Notes under the pieces: generated by a model
The model's database searches: none
What the model was told of the DNA's origin: nothing
Seen by the model: only the letters and a program-made list of their open reading frames with translations
Origin: Halomonas sp.
GTDB lineage: Bacteria > Pseudomonadota > Gammaproteobacteria > Pseudomonadales > Halomonadaceae
NCBI RefSeq assembly: GCF_017983445.1
Contig: NZ_JAGOBJ010000002.1
Location: 124,001 to 188,000, forward strand
Reading direction: 5' to 3'
DNA: 64,000 bases
Shown here: in pieces, positions 53,677 through 63,303 of the stretch
Position numbering within the stretch: the stretch's first letter is position 1
Layout: every line of letters begins with the position of its first letter
Program-made: the position numbers and the translations under genes

Positions 53677-54273
53677 ATGACTAATATCACCACCCCTGCC
53701 CCTCTGGCGAGCCCTCGCTCCTACTTACTCGATAGCACTACCCGCTATGGATTCATCAGCCGTGCTCTGCACTGGTTGACAGCGGCCATTGTGCTGCTTC
53801 AGTTCAGCGTGGTACTGGCATGGCGCGGGTATGGCGAAACCCCGTTTACTTTAACCCTCTCAAGTATCGGCCCTCATGGCTCGCTGGGCGTTCTGCTTTT
53901 AGTAACTACCCTGCTTCGCGCAGGTTGGGCATATGTCAACCGGCGCCAACGCCCTTTGCCTGCTGTAGGGCTTGGCGGTACGTTAGCGCATACGGTGCAT
54001 TTAACGTTTTACGCGCTGTTGATCGCTCTGCCGAGCCTTGCCATCTTGCGTGAGTACGGCAGCGGCCGCGCTCTGGGTGTTTACGGCCTACCGCTCTTCA
54101 GTGCGGCCGAGCGTGAAATCCCTTGGATGATCGCCACCGCCAACCTACTGCACAGCCCGCTCGCCTGGCTGCTTTTGACGCTGGTGGTTGGGCACGTGGC
54201 AATGGCGCTTATGCATCGCGTTGTATTCAAGGATAAGGTGCTATCCCGCATGGCAGGCCCCATCAATCGCTAA
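53677..54273 (+). CDS. Cytochrome b561 family protein
   Basis: 198 residues with four membrane helices. Likely haem-ligand histidines occur in SRALHWLTAAIV, IGPHGSLGVLL, LAHTVHLTFYALL and VVGHVAMALMHRV. It probably passes electrons between quinol and a periplasmic or siderophore-related acceptor. It lies 20 bp after the siderophore reductase gene, so reduction of ferric siderophore or protection against superoxide are possible roles (inference). Confidence 0.88.
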   Translation: MTNITTPAPLASPRSYLLDSTTRYGFISRALHWLTAAIVLLQFSVVLAWRGYGETPFTLTLSSIGPHGSLGVLLLVTTLLRAGWAYVNRRQRPLPAVGLGGTLAHTVHLTFYALLIALPSLAILREYGSGRALGVYGLPLFSAAEREIPWMIATANLLHSPLAWLLLTLVVGHVAMALMHRVVFKDKVLSRMAGPINR

Positions 54274-54328
54274 GCGGCTAGCCCATTTGTCGTGCGCTTT
54301 TTCGAAGTACCTGACCATCGCTATTAAA

Positions 54329-54343
54329 TGATAACCATTAACG
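54329..54343. promoter_or_regulatory. Fur-like box before fhuC
   Basis: TGATAACCATTAACG resembles the 7-1-7 Fur pattern and lies 51 bp before the fhuC start. Confidence 0.72.
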
Positions 54344-54393
54344 ATACAATCAGCGCTTTATGTTCACCTTCTTCTGACGGCCAGGAGTCATTC

Positions 54394-55161
54394 ATGTTCG
54401 AGGTCAAAGGCGCTACTTTCGCGATCAATGACAAGCCCCTTTTGCAGCCCATTGAACATACTTTTCAGCAAGGTAAGGTCTACGGCCTGATCGGCCATAA
54501 CGGTTCAGGCAAGTCGACCTTGATAAAGCTCATGGCTCAGCAACAGCCTGCCAGCCAGGGCGACATTTATTTTGATCAGCGCCCGTTGAGCGACTGGGGC
54601 AATCGCGAGTTTGCCCGCCAGGTAGCCTACCTTCCCCAGCACCTGCCCAACTCAGAAAATTTGACCGGACGTGAGCTGGTCGCCTTTGGCCGCTACCCCT
54701 GGCATGGCCTGTTAGGCCGCCATACGCAAAAAGACAAAGACGCTGTCGCGCGCGCTATCGCCCTCACCCATACCGAAGCCTTTGCCGACCGTCTGGTCGA
54801 TACGCTTTCCGGCGGTGAACGCCAGCGGGTCTGGCTTGCCATGCTATTGGCTCAAGGCAGCCGCTTTCTGCTGCTTGACGAGCCACTCGCCGCGCTGGAT
54901 ATAGCTCACCAGATGGAAGTTCTCGCGCTCATCCGCAAGCTCTGCGACGAGCTGGAACTTGGGGTTATTATCGTACTGCACGATATCAATATGGCTTCAC
55001 GTTACTGTGATGAATTGATGGCCCTGCATAGCGGTCGTTTACTCGCCCACGGCACACCAGACGACATGATGCGCGATAGCACGCTGGAAGCTATTTATGG
55101 GCTACCCATGCAGGTCATGAAGCATCCTAACGGAGAGCACAACATCGCCGTTGCCCAATGA
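54394..55161 (+). CDS. fhuC: Ferric siderophore ABC importer, ATP-binding subunit
   Basis: 255 residues from ATG 54394 (AGGAG 7 nt upstream). Walker A is GHNGSGKSTLI, signature LSGGERQRVWLAM, Walker B FLLLDEPLAALD, switch His in VLHDINMASRY. The FhuC-like VAYLPQHLP and RYPWHGLLGR segments are present. It overlaps the binding-protein gene by 4 nt. It energises the FhuB permease. Confidence 0.92.
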   Translation: MFEVKGATFAINDKPLLQPIEHTFQQGKVYGLIGHNGSGKSTLIKLMAQQQPASQGDIYFDQRPLSDWGNREFARQVAYLPQHLPNSENLTGRELVAFGRYPWHGLLGRHTQKDKDAVARAIALTHTEAFADRLVDTLSGGERQRVWLAMLLAQGSRFLLLDEPLAALDIAHQMEVLALIRKLCDELELGVIIVLHDINMASRYCDELMALHSGRLLAHGTPDDMMRDSTLEAIYGLPMQVMKHPNGEHNIAVAQ

Positions 55162-56015
55162 TGCGCTGCCTGCGTTACGGCCAGTTAGCACTGGCCTGCG
55201 TTAGCGCGCTCACCTCCCTTCAAGTGGCGGCCTCAGCCAATATCGTGACGCTGGATTGGACGATTGCCGAAACGCTGATAGCGCTTGGCAACCCGCCTGT
55301 TGGGCTTGCAGAGATTCCCCAATACAAGCGTTGGGTGGGCGCCGACCAGCTACCCGCCAACGTTCTGGATGTTGGCCTGCGCGCCCAGCCCAATCGAGAG
55401 CTGATGGCACAACAGGCACCCGACCATGTGCTGCTTTCGCCGCTATATATGCGCTTAAGTGACCAGCTGAGTACCATTGCCCCGGTAACCGGGCTTGCCA
55501 CCTACCAGCCAGGCGATCCCCTATGGCAACGCCTGACGCGTACCACCCACACATTAGCCGCATTAAACGGCGATGATTCAGCAGCGGTGACCCTGATCGA
55601 CGCCGTCGAAACCTACCTGGACTACCAAAAAGATCAACTAAAAGGGCAGCCACCGCTACTCGTCGTACAGTTTATCGATGCGCGACATCTACGCGTATTT
55701 GGCGAAAACAGCCTGTTTCAAGCGGTGCTGGAGCGTTTGGGGCTGGCCGGTGTCTGGCAGCATCCAACTAATCAATGGGGCTTTTCGACCGTGGCGCTTG
55801 AGGAACTGCTGAGCTATCCCGACGCGACGCTCGTCGTCGTCGAGCCGCTTCCTACCGGCATGAATAATGATTTTTCTGGCAATGCACTTTGGCAGCATTT
55901 GCCCGCAGTGCAGGAAAACCGTGTCATTCGACTACCCGCCGTCTGGAGTTTTGGTGGGTTTCCCTCCGCAAAACGCTTCGCCGAGTTACTCAGCGAAGCG
56001 CTGTTAGCCGATTAA
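55158..56015 (+). CDS. fhuD: Periplasmic ferric-hydroxamate binding protein
   Basis: 285 residues with a leader (cut near AAS) and the class III binding-protein layout: ETLIALGNPPVGLAEIPQYKRW near the start (seen in shorter blocks), PDHVLLSPLYMRL, and WGFSTVALEELLSYPDATLVVV in the second lobe. It delivers siderophore to FhuBC. The start overlaps the fhuC stop (ATGA), and the gene ends 7 bp from the convergent receptor gene. Confidence 0.9.
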   Translation: MMRCLRYGQLALACVSALTSLQVAASANIVTLDWTIAETLIALGNPPVGLAEIPQYKRWVGADQLPANVLDVGLRAQPNRELMAQQAPDHVLLSPLYMRLSDQLSTIAPVTGLATYQPGDPLWQRLTRTTHTLAALNGDDSAAVTLIDAVETYLDYQKDQLKGQPPLLVVQFIDARHLRVFGENSLFQAVLERLGLAGVWQHPTNQWGFSTVALEELLSYPDATLVVVEPLPTGMNNDFSGNALWQHLPAVQENRVIRLPAVWSFGGFPSAKRFAELLSEALLAD

Positions 56016-56022
56016 TCCTGGC

Positions 56023-58188
56023 CTAGAAGTCCAGTGCGGCGGAAAGTTTGACCGTACGTGGCTCGCCCTGGGTCAGGTAACCACCGGTCGCCGAGACCCA
56101 ATAGTTTTCATCGGTGAGGTTTTCGATGTTGGCCCGCAGGGTTAGCGTGTTCGTATTGAGCGGCATGACGTAGCGAACGCCGAGATCCCAGCGAGTCCAG
56201 GCATCGACTTCCAACTGATTTGCCGCGTCCAGATACTGGCTGCCGTTACGCACCGCACGGCCACTGAGCGTCCAGCCTGACGCCTGTGGAATGTCCCACT
56301 CGCTGCCCAGCACTAACCGGTAGTTGGGCACGCCCACCGCGTCGTTGCCCTGGTTTGTACCATCAGTAGTGTGGGTCAGTTCAGGATTAATCCACACCGC
56401 GCTGCTCAACAGGCGCCACCCCTCCATCGGCTCGCCGTACACACTTAGCTCCACGCCGCGGTTACGCTGCTCGCCATAGTAGGCGTAAATACCAGTTTCA
56501 GCGTCAACAAAGGCATTGGGCTGCTCGATCTGAAACAGGCTCAAACTGCCGCCCAGGTTGCCCACATCGAGCTTGGCGCCGACTTCGTTCTGCTCCGCTT
56601 CAATCAAACCAATGTTCTGCCCAGCATTCAGCGCAGTGGTGGGAGCCGTATCGCCCGGCTGTAACGCTTCAATATGGTTGGCATAGAGCGACAGGGAGTC
56701 CGTCGGCTTCACAACGATGCCATACACCGGCGAAAGACGGGTATCGCTGAACCGGTTATCGAACTCGCCTTGATAGCTATAGTTGGTAACCTCGACATCC
56801 TGATAGCGCGCGCCCAGGGTCAACAGCAGGCGATCATTCAGAAACCCCAGGGTATCAGAAAGCGACACGCCACTGTTGCGCGTGCGGCTACGCAAATTCG
56901 GTTCTTCCAAGTCACCCCCTATCAACCCAGGCTCCCGAAAAGCTACGTTAGCTGGCCGGTAGATATTGGTGGGCAAGGCGGGGGTAGCCATTGCATAGGC
57001 CGACCGAGTGGTGCGATAGACGCTTGAATAGCCCAGATCCAGTTGATGGCTAACGGCTCCCGTATCGAAGGCTCCGCGCAAGCCGGCCTGCCCGCCGACA
57101 CCCTCCGCACGATACGGCACGCTCATCTGGCCGACAGTGGATGCACCACCCTCGCCCCTGACGGTGGGAGACCCATAAGTACCGTTTTCTCGGGTATTAT
57201 TGCCACCCAATGCCGCATAGGCTGTCCAGCTGTCGGTCACATCGTACTCACCACGCAGCATGGCAAAGTTGGTCTTAAGGTCTGTATTGGCCCATTTGGG
57301 TGCATAGTTGGTACTTGCCGAAGGTGCATTGGGAACACTGCCCACGCCAGCCCCCAAATGAACCACCGAACGGCCATTCTGGACGGCATGGGCCTGATGA
57401 CCAATATCCAACGAAGCACGGCCACGCTCACCACGATAATCCAGTCCTATGACCGCCGAAGTTGCGCGCTGCTCTTCATTATCAATCGCGCTGTCGCCCC
57501 GGCCTCGCTCGATACTGGTACGCACGCCAAACTGGTTCTCGGCCCCAAAACGCCGCCCAAGTTCGACACCACTTTCCACATAGCCACTGTCGGTCACCGC
57601 AGTCGTCAGCTGCGTGAGCGGTTCATCTGCGGCGCGTTTGGGCTCGATATTGATCGCCCCGCCAACTCCAGAGCCTCCCGGAGAAACGCCATTGGCAAAG
57701 GCATTGGCGCCTTTAAATAGCTCCACACGCTCGGCAAGATTAGTGGCAACAACCTGGCGCGGCAATACACCGTAAAGGCCGCCATAAGCAATATCGTCAC
57801 CATCAAGTTCAAAACCACGAATCTGAAACTTTTCAGCGAAGTTGCCATAACCAAAGCCGCTTTGTACCGAGGCATCGTTGATCAGCACATCCGCCAGCGT
57901 TTTGGCCTGCTGATTGTCGATTAACTCTGCGGTAAAGCCGATCACATTGAAGGGTATATCAGCGGCCGCGCGCTGCCCCCAGGTTCCAATGCGCGCGCCA
58001 GCCGCCACCTGCCCACCGGCAAATGCAGGGGCTGGTGTGTCGCCACGTGCCGTTGCTTCGCCAATCACGGTCACGGTTTCAAGCGCGGCGTGGTTACTGG
58101 GCGCTTGCGCCCATACAGCGCCAGGCAATGACAACGCGCCCAATAGCACAAAGGTAAGCGAGCGCCAGGAGGAAGAAGGCAGCGACAT
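56023..58188 (-). CDS. TonB-dependent siderophore receptor (ferrichrome/hydroxamate type)
   Basis: 721 residues with a leader (cut near VWAQ). The plug domain has the VTVIGEATARGD TonB-box region, PFNVIGFTAELIDNQQAKTL, and VELFKGANAFANGVSPGGSG. The barrel ends in VKLSAALDF with terminal Phe. Plug style and length fit the FhuA/FhuE/FoxA group for ferric hydroxamates. The convergent FhuCD and divergent FhuF genes and an upstream Fur-like box agree. Confidence 0.92.
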   Translation of the reverse strand: MSLPSSSWRSLTFVLLGALSLPGAVWAQAPSNHAALETVTVIGEATARGDTPAPAFAGGQVAAGARIGTWGQRAAADIPFNVIGFTAELIDNQQAKTLADVLINDASVQSGFGYGNFAEKFQIRGFELDGDDIAYGGLYGVLPRQVVATNLAERVELFKGANAFANGVSPGGSGVGGAINIEPKRAADEPLTQLTTAVTDSGYVESGVELGRRFGAENQFGVRTSIERGRGDSAIDNEEQRATSAVIGLDYRGERGRASLDIGHQAHAVQNGRSVVHLGAGVGSVPNAPSASTNYAPKWANTDLKTNFAMLRGEYDVTDSWTAYAALGGNNTRENGTYGSPTVRGEGGASTVGQMSVPYRAEGVGGQAGLRGAFDTGAVSHQLDLGYSSVYRTTRSAYAMATPALPTNIYRPANVAFREPGLIGGDLEEPNLRSRTRNSGVSLSDTLGFLNDRLLLTLGARYQDVEVTNYSYQGEFDNRFSDTRLSPVYGIVVKPTDSLSLYANHIEALQPGDTAPTTALNAGQNIGLIEAEQNEVGAKLDVGNLGGSLSLFQIEQPNAFVDAETGIYAYYGEQRNRGVELSVYGEPMEGWRLLSSAVWINPELTHTTDGTNQGNDAVGVPNYRLVLGSEWDIPQASGWTLSGRAVRNGSQYLDAANQLEVDAWTRWDLGVRYVMPLNTNTLTLRANIENLTDENYWVSATGGYLTQGEPRTVKLSAALDF

Positions 58189-58257
58189 GAGGGTTCCTTA
58201 TTTTTTTAAAGGCACGAGGGGTCAACAACAGAGCAGGAGCGCAAAGACTACAACAAA

Positions 58258-58272
58258 ACAAAATCATTTTCA
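58258..58272. promoter_or_regulatory. Fur-like box before the TonB receptor gene
   Basis: On the minus strand TGAAAATGATTTTGT, a moderate match to TGATAAT-N-ATTATCA, 70 bp before the receptor start. Confidence 0.65.
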
Positions 58273-58313
58273 TTTGATATATAGACGCATTCAATAACGC
58301 CTTGATGTTTTAC

Positions 58314-58328
58314 TGATATGCATTATCG
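58314..58328. promoter_or_regulatory. Fur-like box before fhuF
   Basis: TGATATGCATTATCG is close to the Fur 7-1-7 pattern and lies 52 bp before the fhuF start. Confidence 0.65.
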
Positions 58329-58379
58329 TTTAAACTGCCCGCACTCATGCATTCCCAGCGCCCCTGTTGGAGTCCGGTT

Positions 58380-59153
58380 ATGTCTCTTGCGTTACGTCAG
58401 ACTGCTGCTGCCCTGCCCTCATTGGCCGACTGTTACCAGGGCCCCTTGGCGCCCTTTACACCTCCGCTGATTGGCACCGAAATACCCGCTGGCGCGATTA
58501 AAGCAGCTCGCTGGCGTAACCCTGCGCTGTTGGAACAAGACATTTCGCTCTATGCCTCACGCTACCCAGGCGGAGATAAGCGCGCGATCACGTCGCTGTG
58601 GTCGAAATGGCATTTTGTTGCGTTAACCGTGCCCACTCTAGCGTCGCAACTTCTCCTCAACCGCGATTTACCGGTCGGGCTCGATGAGGTTTATGTGATC
58701 GTTAATGAGCAGGGCTGTACCAAGCAGCTTTGGCTCCCTGATGAAGGCGTACCGCTGGACACGCAAGACCCGGAGCAGCGCTTTAGCAAACTGATTGATC
58801 AACACTGGGCACCACTCATTGAACGCCTGGCCGCTATATCCGGCGCCGCCCCACGGGTGTTTTGGAGCAATGCCGGAGGCTATCTGGATTTCTACGTCAA
58901 TGCACTGGCAGAGCATCCGGAGGTGAACCCCAAGGCGCTGGCTGCCGCACGGGCCCTGCTGGAATCACGCCACCTTAACGGGCAGCGCAACCCTCTGTTT
59001 CAGCCGGTGCGTACGTTTACGCCCAAAGGCAGTAATGAAGTGAAGAAAGTACGCAAGCTTTGCTGCCTGCGTTACTTGCTGGATGAGTTCAGCGTCTGCA
59101 GTAACTGTCCGCTGGAAGGCTGTGACCGCGTGGCTCGCACGCGGTCAACATAA
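58380..59153 (+). CDS. fhuF: Siderophore-iron reductase FhuF
   Basis: 257 residues from ATG 58380 (GGAG 7 nt upstream; ATG 58347 lacks one). The diagnostic C-terminal [2Fe-2S] motif C-C-x10-C-x2-C is present (CCLRYLLDEFSVCSNC). It reduces iron in hydroxamate siderophores to release Fe2+ in the cytoplasm. It gives the cell a second reductase besides the ViuB-type protein. Confidence 0.93.
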   Translation: MSLALRQTAAALPSLADCYQGPLAPFTPPLIGTEIPAGAIKAARWRNPALLEQDISLYASRYPGGDKRAITSLWSKWHFVALTVPTLASQLLLNRDLPVGLDEVYVIVNEQGCTKQLWLPDEGVPLDTQDPEQRFSKLIDQHWAPLIERLAAISGAAPRVFWSNAGGYLDFYVNALAEHPEVNPKALAAARALLESRHLNGQRNPLFQPVRTFTPKGSNEVKKVRKLCCLRYLLDEFSVCSNCPLEGCDRVARTRST

Positions 59154-59183
59154 ACTCATACGCTTTAATTAAACTGATACGCG

Positions 59184-60839
59184 TTAATGATTGATCTGGG
59201 CGACGGCATCTTGGCTTGCCACATCGCGCTGCTCGCCGGTTAGCTCGCGTAGTTGCCCCTGAGACATTTCCAGCAAACGATCCGCGTGAACGAAGTAGCT
59301 GTCATCGTGGCTAATCGCAAACACCGTTTTGCCCATATCACGCAGATGGGGCAGCAGTTCGCGATAAAATAGCCGCCTAAACTGCGGGTCTTGATCCGCG
59401 GCCCACTCATCCAGCAATAAAATGTCCCGCTCTTCAGCAATAGCTAATAGAAGCGCCAGGCGCTTGCGCTGGCCCTGGGAAAGCTGGGTATTAACGACTC
59501 GGTCGCCCTCCCACTGTAACTTTTGCTGCATCTGCAAGCGCTTTAACCAGGTATCGATAAGGGCAGGATCGGCTTTTTCACCACCGGCTTTCATGGCCAG
59601 ATCAAACTGATGGAAATCGGTAAACACACTGGCAAATCGCGCCCGAAAGGCATGCCACTGCGCAGGCGTAAGCACCTGCCCATCAACCTTGATCTGCCCG
59701 GTTTGCGGCCGGTATAGCCCGGTTAACAGCCGCGCAAAGGTAGATTTACCGCTGCCATTGCCGCCAATCAGAAAGACCTGCTCACCACGCATCAAGGTCA
59801 AATTGACCGGCCCAATGTGAAACCCTTCGCCCTGCTCGCCCGCGGGATAGTGGTAGGTCACATCGACAAGCTCCAGACGCTGCCACGACGCAAAGGCGTC
59901 ATCGACCTCAAAACCCGGCTGATAGTCGGCAAGCTTCAGACTTGCCAGCTTATCAAACGCCACCTGAGCGCTAATCAAGGTCGGCCAGGCACCTACCGCC
60001 TGAATAAGCGGCGTGCGTAAAAACAGCAGGGTTAATGCAAACGTGGCCGCCACGGCCGGTGTTGCCCACCCAAGCCCGTTCGCCATGAAGAAGACTACGC
60101 CAATGGCCCCCAGCATCATGATGTTGGACCAGTTACCGGCGCTTAGATGGTACGTATCGGCACGAATAATATGGTAGCGATAATCCCGCGCATTAGCGGT
60201 GTAGCTATCCTCAAAAAACCGCCTCGCTCGGTCCCGGTTTAACGCAAGCTCTTTGCGCCCCTCAATCGCCGATTGATAGTCCTTGTAAAGACGATCCTCG
60301 GTTGCCCGCACGAGATTAAAATGCCGATATACCTTGGATACCAGCACCCAGCCCACACCCATGGTGAAGGCAATCCACACAATGGTAATCACCACCATTT
60401 GCGGCGAGAGCCATGCCAAGTACGCAACCGAAGCAAGGGTTAGCACCACCCCCTGGACGAGTTCGGGCAGGCGTACAAAGCCGATGGTGATATTTCGCAC
60501 ATCGCTCGAAAGACTTGCCAGGAGCGTAGCATTACCCAGTCGCTCAAGACGCTCGATATCGGTATCCAGAATGCGTTTCACAAGCCTTGAGCGCAGGTCA
60601 TATACAAAATAGTGGCCCAACAAGGTAAGGGCTAACTGGGTCGCCAGGGTCACCACCAGCAGCACCACCAACAACCCCAAAAACTGGGGTAGCGCCGACA
60701 TGGGGCTGCCTACTTCAATCAAGCGCTGATTAATAAAGGCGATAACACCGACCCCCAGGCCCGCGCTCAAAAGACTTAAACCAATGGCCCCTAAAAACGG
60801 CCAGCGGTAGTGACGAAAGACAACCTGCAGCAACTCCAT
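59184..60839 (-). CDS. Cyclic-peptide/siderophore exporter, fused ABC protein (SyrD/PvdE type)
   Basis: 551 residues: six membrane helices (about 1-300) then an ATPase with Walker [12 protein letters not shown], signature [12 protein letters not shown], Walker [15 protein letters not shown] and switch His in AISHDDSYF. The LSQGQ signature and EWAADQDP are typical of the SyrD/PvdE subgroup, which moves non-ribosomal peptides or siderophore precursors to the periplasm. No NRPS or siderophore synthase is in the window. A Fur-like box precedes it. Confidence 0.9.
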   Translation of the reverse strand: MELLQVVFRHYRWPFLGAIGLSLLSAGLGVGVIAFINQRLIEVGSPMSALPQFLGLLVVLLVVTLATQLALTLLGHYFVYDLRSRLVKRILDTDIERLERLGNATLLASLSSDVRNITIGFVRLPELVQGVVLTLASVAYLAWLSPQMVVITIVWIAFTMGVGWVLVSKVYRHFNLVRATEDRLYKDYQSAIEGRKELALNRDRARRFFEDSYTANARDYRYHIIRADTYHLSAGNWSNIMMLGAIGVVFFMANGLGWATPAVAATFALTLLFLRTPLIQAVGAWPTLISAQVAFDKLASLKLADYQPGFEVDDAFASWQRLELVDVTYHYPAGEQGEGFHIGPVNLTLMRGEQVFLIGGNGSGKSTFARLLTGLYRPQTGQIKVDGQVLTPAQWHAFRARFASVFTDFHQFDLAMKAGGEKADPALIDTWLKRLQMQQKLQWEGDRVVNTQLSQGQRKRLALLLAIAEERDILLLDEWAADQDPQFRRLFYRELLPHLRDMGKTVFAISHDDSYFVHADRLLEMSQGQLRELTGEQRDVASQDAVAQINH

Positions 60840-60907
60840 TAGCGCTTCCCGACTGAAATATAGGCAGCGAATTGTGACGGACTACCCCGCCAAGTCAATG
60901 CGTAAAG

Positions 60908-60922
60908 TGATTTTCATTTACA
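60908..60922. promoter_or_regulatory. Fur-like box before the exporter gene
   Basis: TGATTTTCATTTACA is a moderate Fur-pattern match 69 bp before the exporter start. Confidence 0.55.
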
Positions 60923-60975
60923 TTTTCCACTACCCTTGCGGATCACTAAAAAATAACGTCATTTACATATGGCAA

Positions 60976-60990
60976 TGATAAACATTACCA
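60976..60990. promoter_or_regulatory. Fur-like box before the second TonB receptor gene
   Basis: TGATAAACATTACCA matches TGATAAT-N-ATTATCA at 12 of 14 positions and lies 71 bp before the receptor start. Confidence 0.75.
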
Positions 60991-61060
60991 TTGGCTTGAA
61001 AGACAAATATTTGCTCTTTATTAAAACGAAAAAAAGCTACTCAGTAAGGGCCCGATTGCC

Positions 61061-63199
61061 ATGCTTATTCGCTCCACGTTTACTCCCGTCCGTCTGCTAC
61101 CGCTGCTTTTATGGCCTGCGTTAGCCAATGCCCAACAGCCCCAAACAGCACACTCATCCGCTCAAGAGCCGCCTACCCATGAGCTATCCGAGTTAGTGGT
61201 ATCAGCGACGCGTAACCAGAGCATCGCAGGTGAAACAGCGCAAAAAGTCACTATTATTACTCGTGAACAGATCGAGCAGCAGCTGGCAATCACCCAGGAT
61301 CCGGGGCAAGTGCTGAGTAACTTAATTCCGTCCTACTCGCCCAGTCGCCAAAAGCTTTCCAATGCCGGAGAAACCTTCCGAGGCCGTTCACCGCTGTTTC
61401 TAATCGACGGTGTACCGCAATCCAATCCGCTGCGCGACAGCGCCCGAGACAGCTATACCATCGACCTGAGCATGGTCGAGCGTATCGAGGTTATCCATGG
61501 CGCCAGTGCCGAGCATGGTTTGGGGGCAACAGGCGGCATTATTAACTACGTGACACGCCGGGCAGAGAACGGCTCTTTCAATCAGCATGCCGGCATTCGT
61601 TTAACCACGGATGATCGTTTCGAGTCGGAGGGGTTTGGTCATCAAATTGATTATCGGCTTAGCGGCCAACAGGGCAACTGGGATTACCTGGCGGCAGTGA
61701 CGCGCCAGGAGCGCGGCGTATTCTTCGACGGTAACAACGAGATTATTGGCGTTGCCTACCCAGGCGAACTGCAAAATTCACGCAGTTACGATGTGCTGGC
61801 GAAAGTCGGTTACTGGCTGGGCGATGACCAGAATATCGAGCTCTCGATCAACCGTTTTGAGCTTGAAGGCCATAACGATTATGTGCCGGTTGCGGGTGAC
61901 CGCAGCGCAGGCATTCCCACTACCGCCAGGCGTGGCACGCCCCTGGGCGAGCCGGGCTATAACGAAGTTACTACGGTCAGCGCGGCTTATTCGCATAGCG
62001 ACTGGTACGGCAATACCCTTGATGCCCAGCTCTATAGCCAGCAGTTTCGGGCGCAGTTCGACACCATCACCACGTTTCCTTACCCAGGGGAGGCTGGCGA
62101 AACCCTGTACGACCAAACCCGTAACGAGTCCGACAAGCTGGGCGCCAAGTTCACGATTAGCCGAAGCGGGCTGTGGGATGACCGCTTGGCGCTCACGACC
62201 GGGGTGGATTTACTTCAGGATCAAACGCGCCAGATGCTGACGCATACCGGCCGTACCTACGTTCCCGACAGTGAATTCAATAACATTGCCGCCTTTATAC
62301 AAACCGACCTGGATCTGACGGATCGGCTGCTGGTGCAAACCGGCGTTCGTCATGAGCATGCACAACTGGATGTGGATAGTTTTGCAACGCTTGACCGCAG
62401 CGATGTGACCCAGGACCTGGTAAGCGTTGAAGGCGGGAAACCCTCCTTCGATGAAACACTGTTTAATGCGGGCCTGGTTTTCCAGGTCAACGACTGGGCA
62501 CAGCTATACGCCAATTACTCGGAAGGCTTTGGCATGCCTGACGTTGGCCGCGTACTGCGCAGTATTTCAACCCCCAACCAGTCTGTGGATGGCCTTTTAC
62601 AGCTGGAGCCTATCGTTACCGACAATCGTGAAATTGGTGCCCGGTTTGATTGGGAGCGTTATGGGCTTGAGCTTAGTTATTACGAATCCAACTCTGATTA
62701 CGGCGAGCGGTTAACCCAGGATAACGGTGTGTGGGTAGGCAGCAGGGAGAAAACCGAAATCAGCGGCGTTGAGATCAGCGGCGATATGCAGGTTACCGAT
62801 GCCCATACGCTGAACGCCAGCTACACCTACGCCGAGGGCAAATCGGATACTACCGGCGATGGACAGGTCGACACCGAATTGACGGGTATCAATATCGCAC
62901 CCAGCACGCTCAAGCTTTCCTGGTCAGCGGCCTGGAACAAGCAGCTATCAAGCCATTTGCAAGGCACGCATTACTTTAATCGCAGCGTTGACGACCCTGA
63001 GCTTGAGTTCGATGGCTACAGCCTGGTGGATGCCGCTCTCACTTACCAACTGCCCTTGGGCCGAGCGAGCTTCGGTATCGAAAACATGTTTGACCGGCAG
63101 TACCTGACCTATTACTCCCAGGCGGCGCGCGTCAGTGACGACTACTATTTCACTGGCCGCGGACGTACTTTCACGCTGGGCTATAGCGTCGACTTTTAA
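61061..63199 (+). CDS. TonB-dependent receptor, second siderophore type
   Basis: 712 residues with a leader (cut near ANAQ). TonB box ELVVSATR, plug motifs IITREQIEQQL, FRGRSPLFLIDGVPQSN and VERIEVIHGASAEHGLGATGG, barrel ending in FTLGYSVDF. The plug is of the FepA/IutA/VctA-like sort and clearly different from the FhuA-like receptor at 56023-58188, so it should recognise another siderophore. The ribosome site (AAGGG) is 10 nt before the ATG. A Fur-like box precedes it and a terminator follows. Confidence 0.9.
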   Translation: MLIRSTFTPVRLLPLLLWPALANAQQPQTAHSSAQEPPTHELSELVVSATRNQSIAGETAQKVTIITREQIEQQLAITQDPGQVLSNLIPSYSPSRQKLSNAGETFRGRSPLFLIDGVPQSNPLRDSARDSYTIDLSMVERIEVIHGASAEHGLGATGGIINYVTRRAENGSFNQHAGIRLTTDDRFESEGFGHQIDYRLSGQQGNWDYLAAVTRQERGVFFDGNNEIIGVAYPGELQNSRSYDVLAKVGYWLGDDQNIELSINRFELEGHNDYVPVAGDRSAGIPTTARRGTPLGEPGYNEVTTVSAAYSHSDWYGNTLDAQLYSQQFRAQFDTITTFPYPGEAGETLYDQTRNESDKLGAKFTISRSGLWDDRLALTTGVDLLQDQTRQMLTHTGRTYVPDSEFNNIAAFIQTDLDLTDRLLVQTGVRHEHAQLDVDSFATLDRSDVTQDLVSVEGGKPSFDETLFNAGLVFQVNDWAQLYANYSEGFGMPDVGRVLRSISTPNQSVDGLLQLEPIVTDNREIGARFDWERYGLELSYYESNSDYGERLTQDNGVWVGSREKTEISGVEISGDMQVTDAHTLNASYTYAEGKSDTTGDGQVDTELTGINIAPSTLKLSWSAAWNKQLSSHLQGTHYFNRSVDDPELEFDGYSLVDAALTYQLPLGRASFGIENMFDRQYLTYYSQAARVSDDYYFTGRGRTFTLGYSVDF

Positions 63200-63251
63200 C
63201 CACTATTTTCTAACACCTTAGCTTTTCAAGTATTCCTTCTAGCGATCGATT

Positions 63252-63276
63252 GGCGGCCTTTTGGGTCGCCTTTTTT
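63252..63276 (+). terminator. Terminator after the second TonB receptor gene
   Basis: GGCGGCC and GGGTCGCC pair imperfectly around TTTT and are followed by TTTTTT. Confidence 0.85.
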
Positions 63277-63303
63277 ATGCGCGGTACAGGCACATGGCTG
63301 GAA

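Noticed and set aside
57043-57720. Plus-strand frame of 225 codons
   Set aside because: Antisense to the TonB receptor gene; composition typical of a shadow frame in GC-rich coding DNA.
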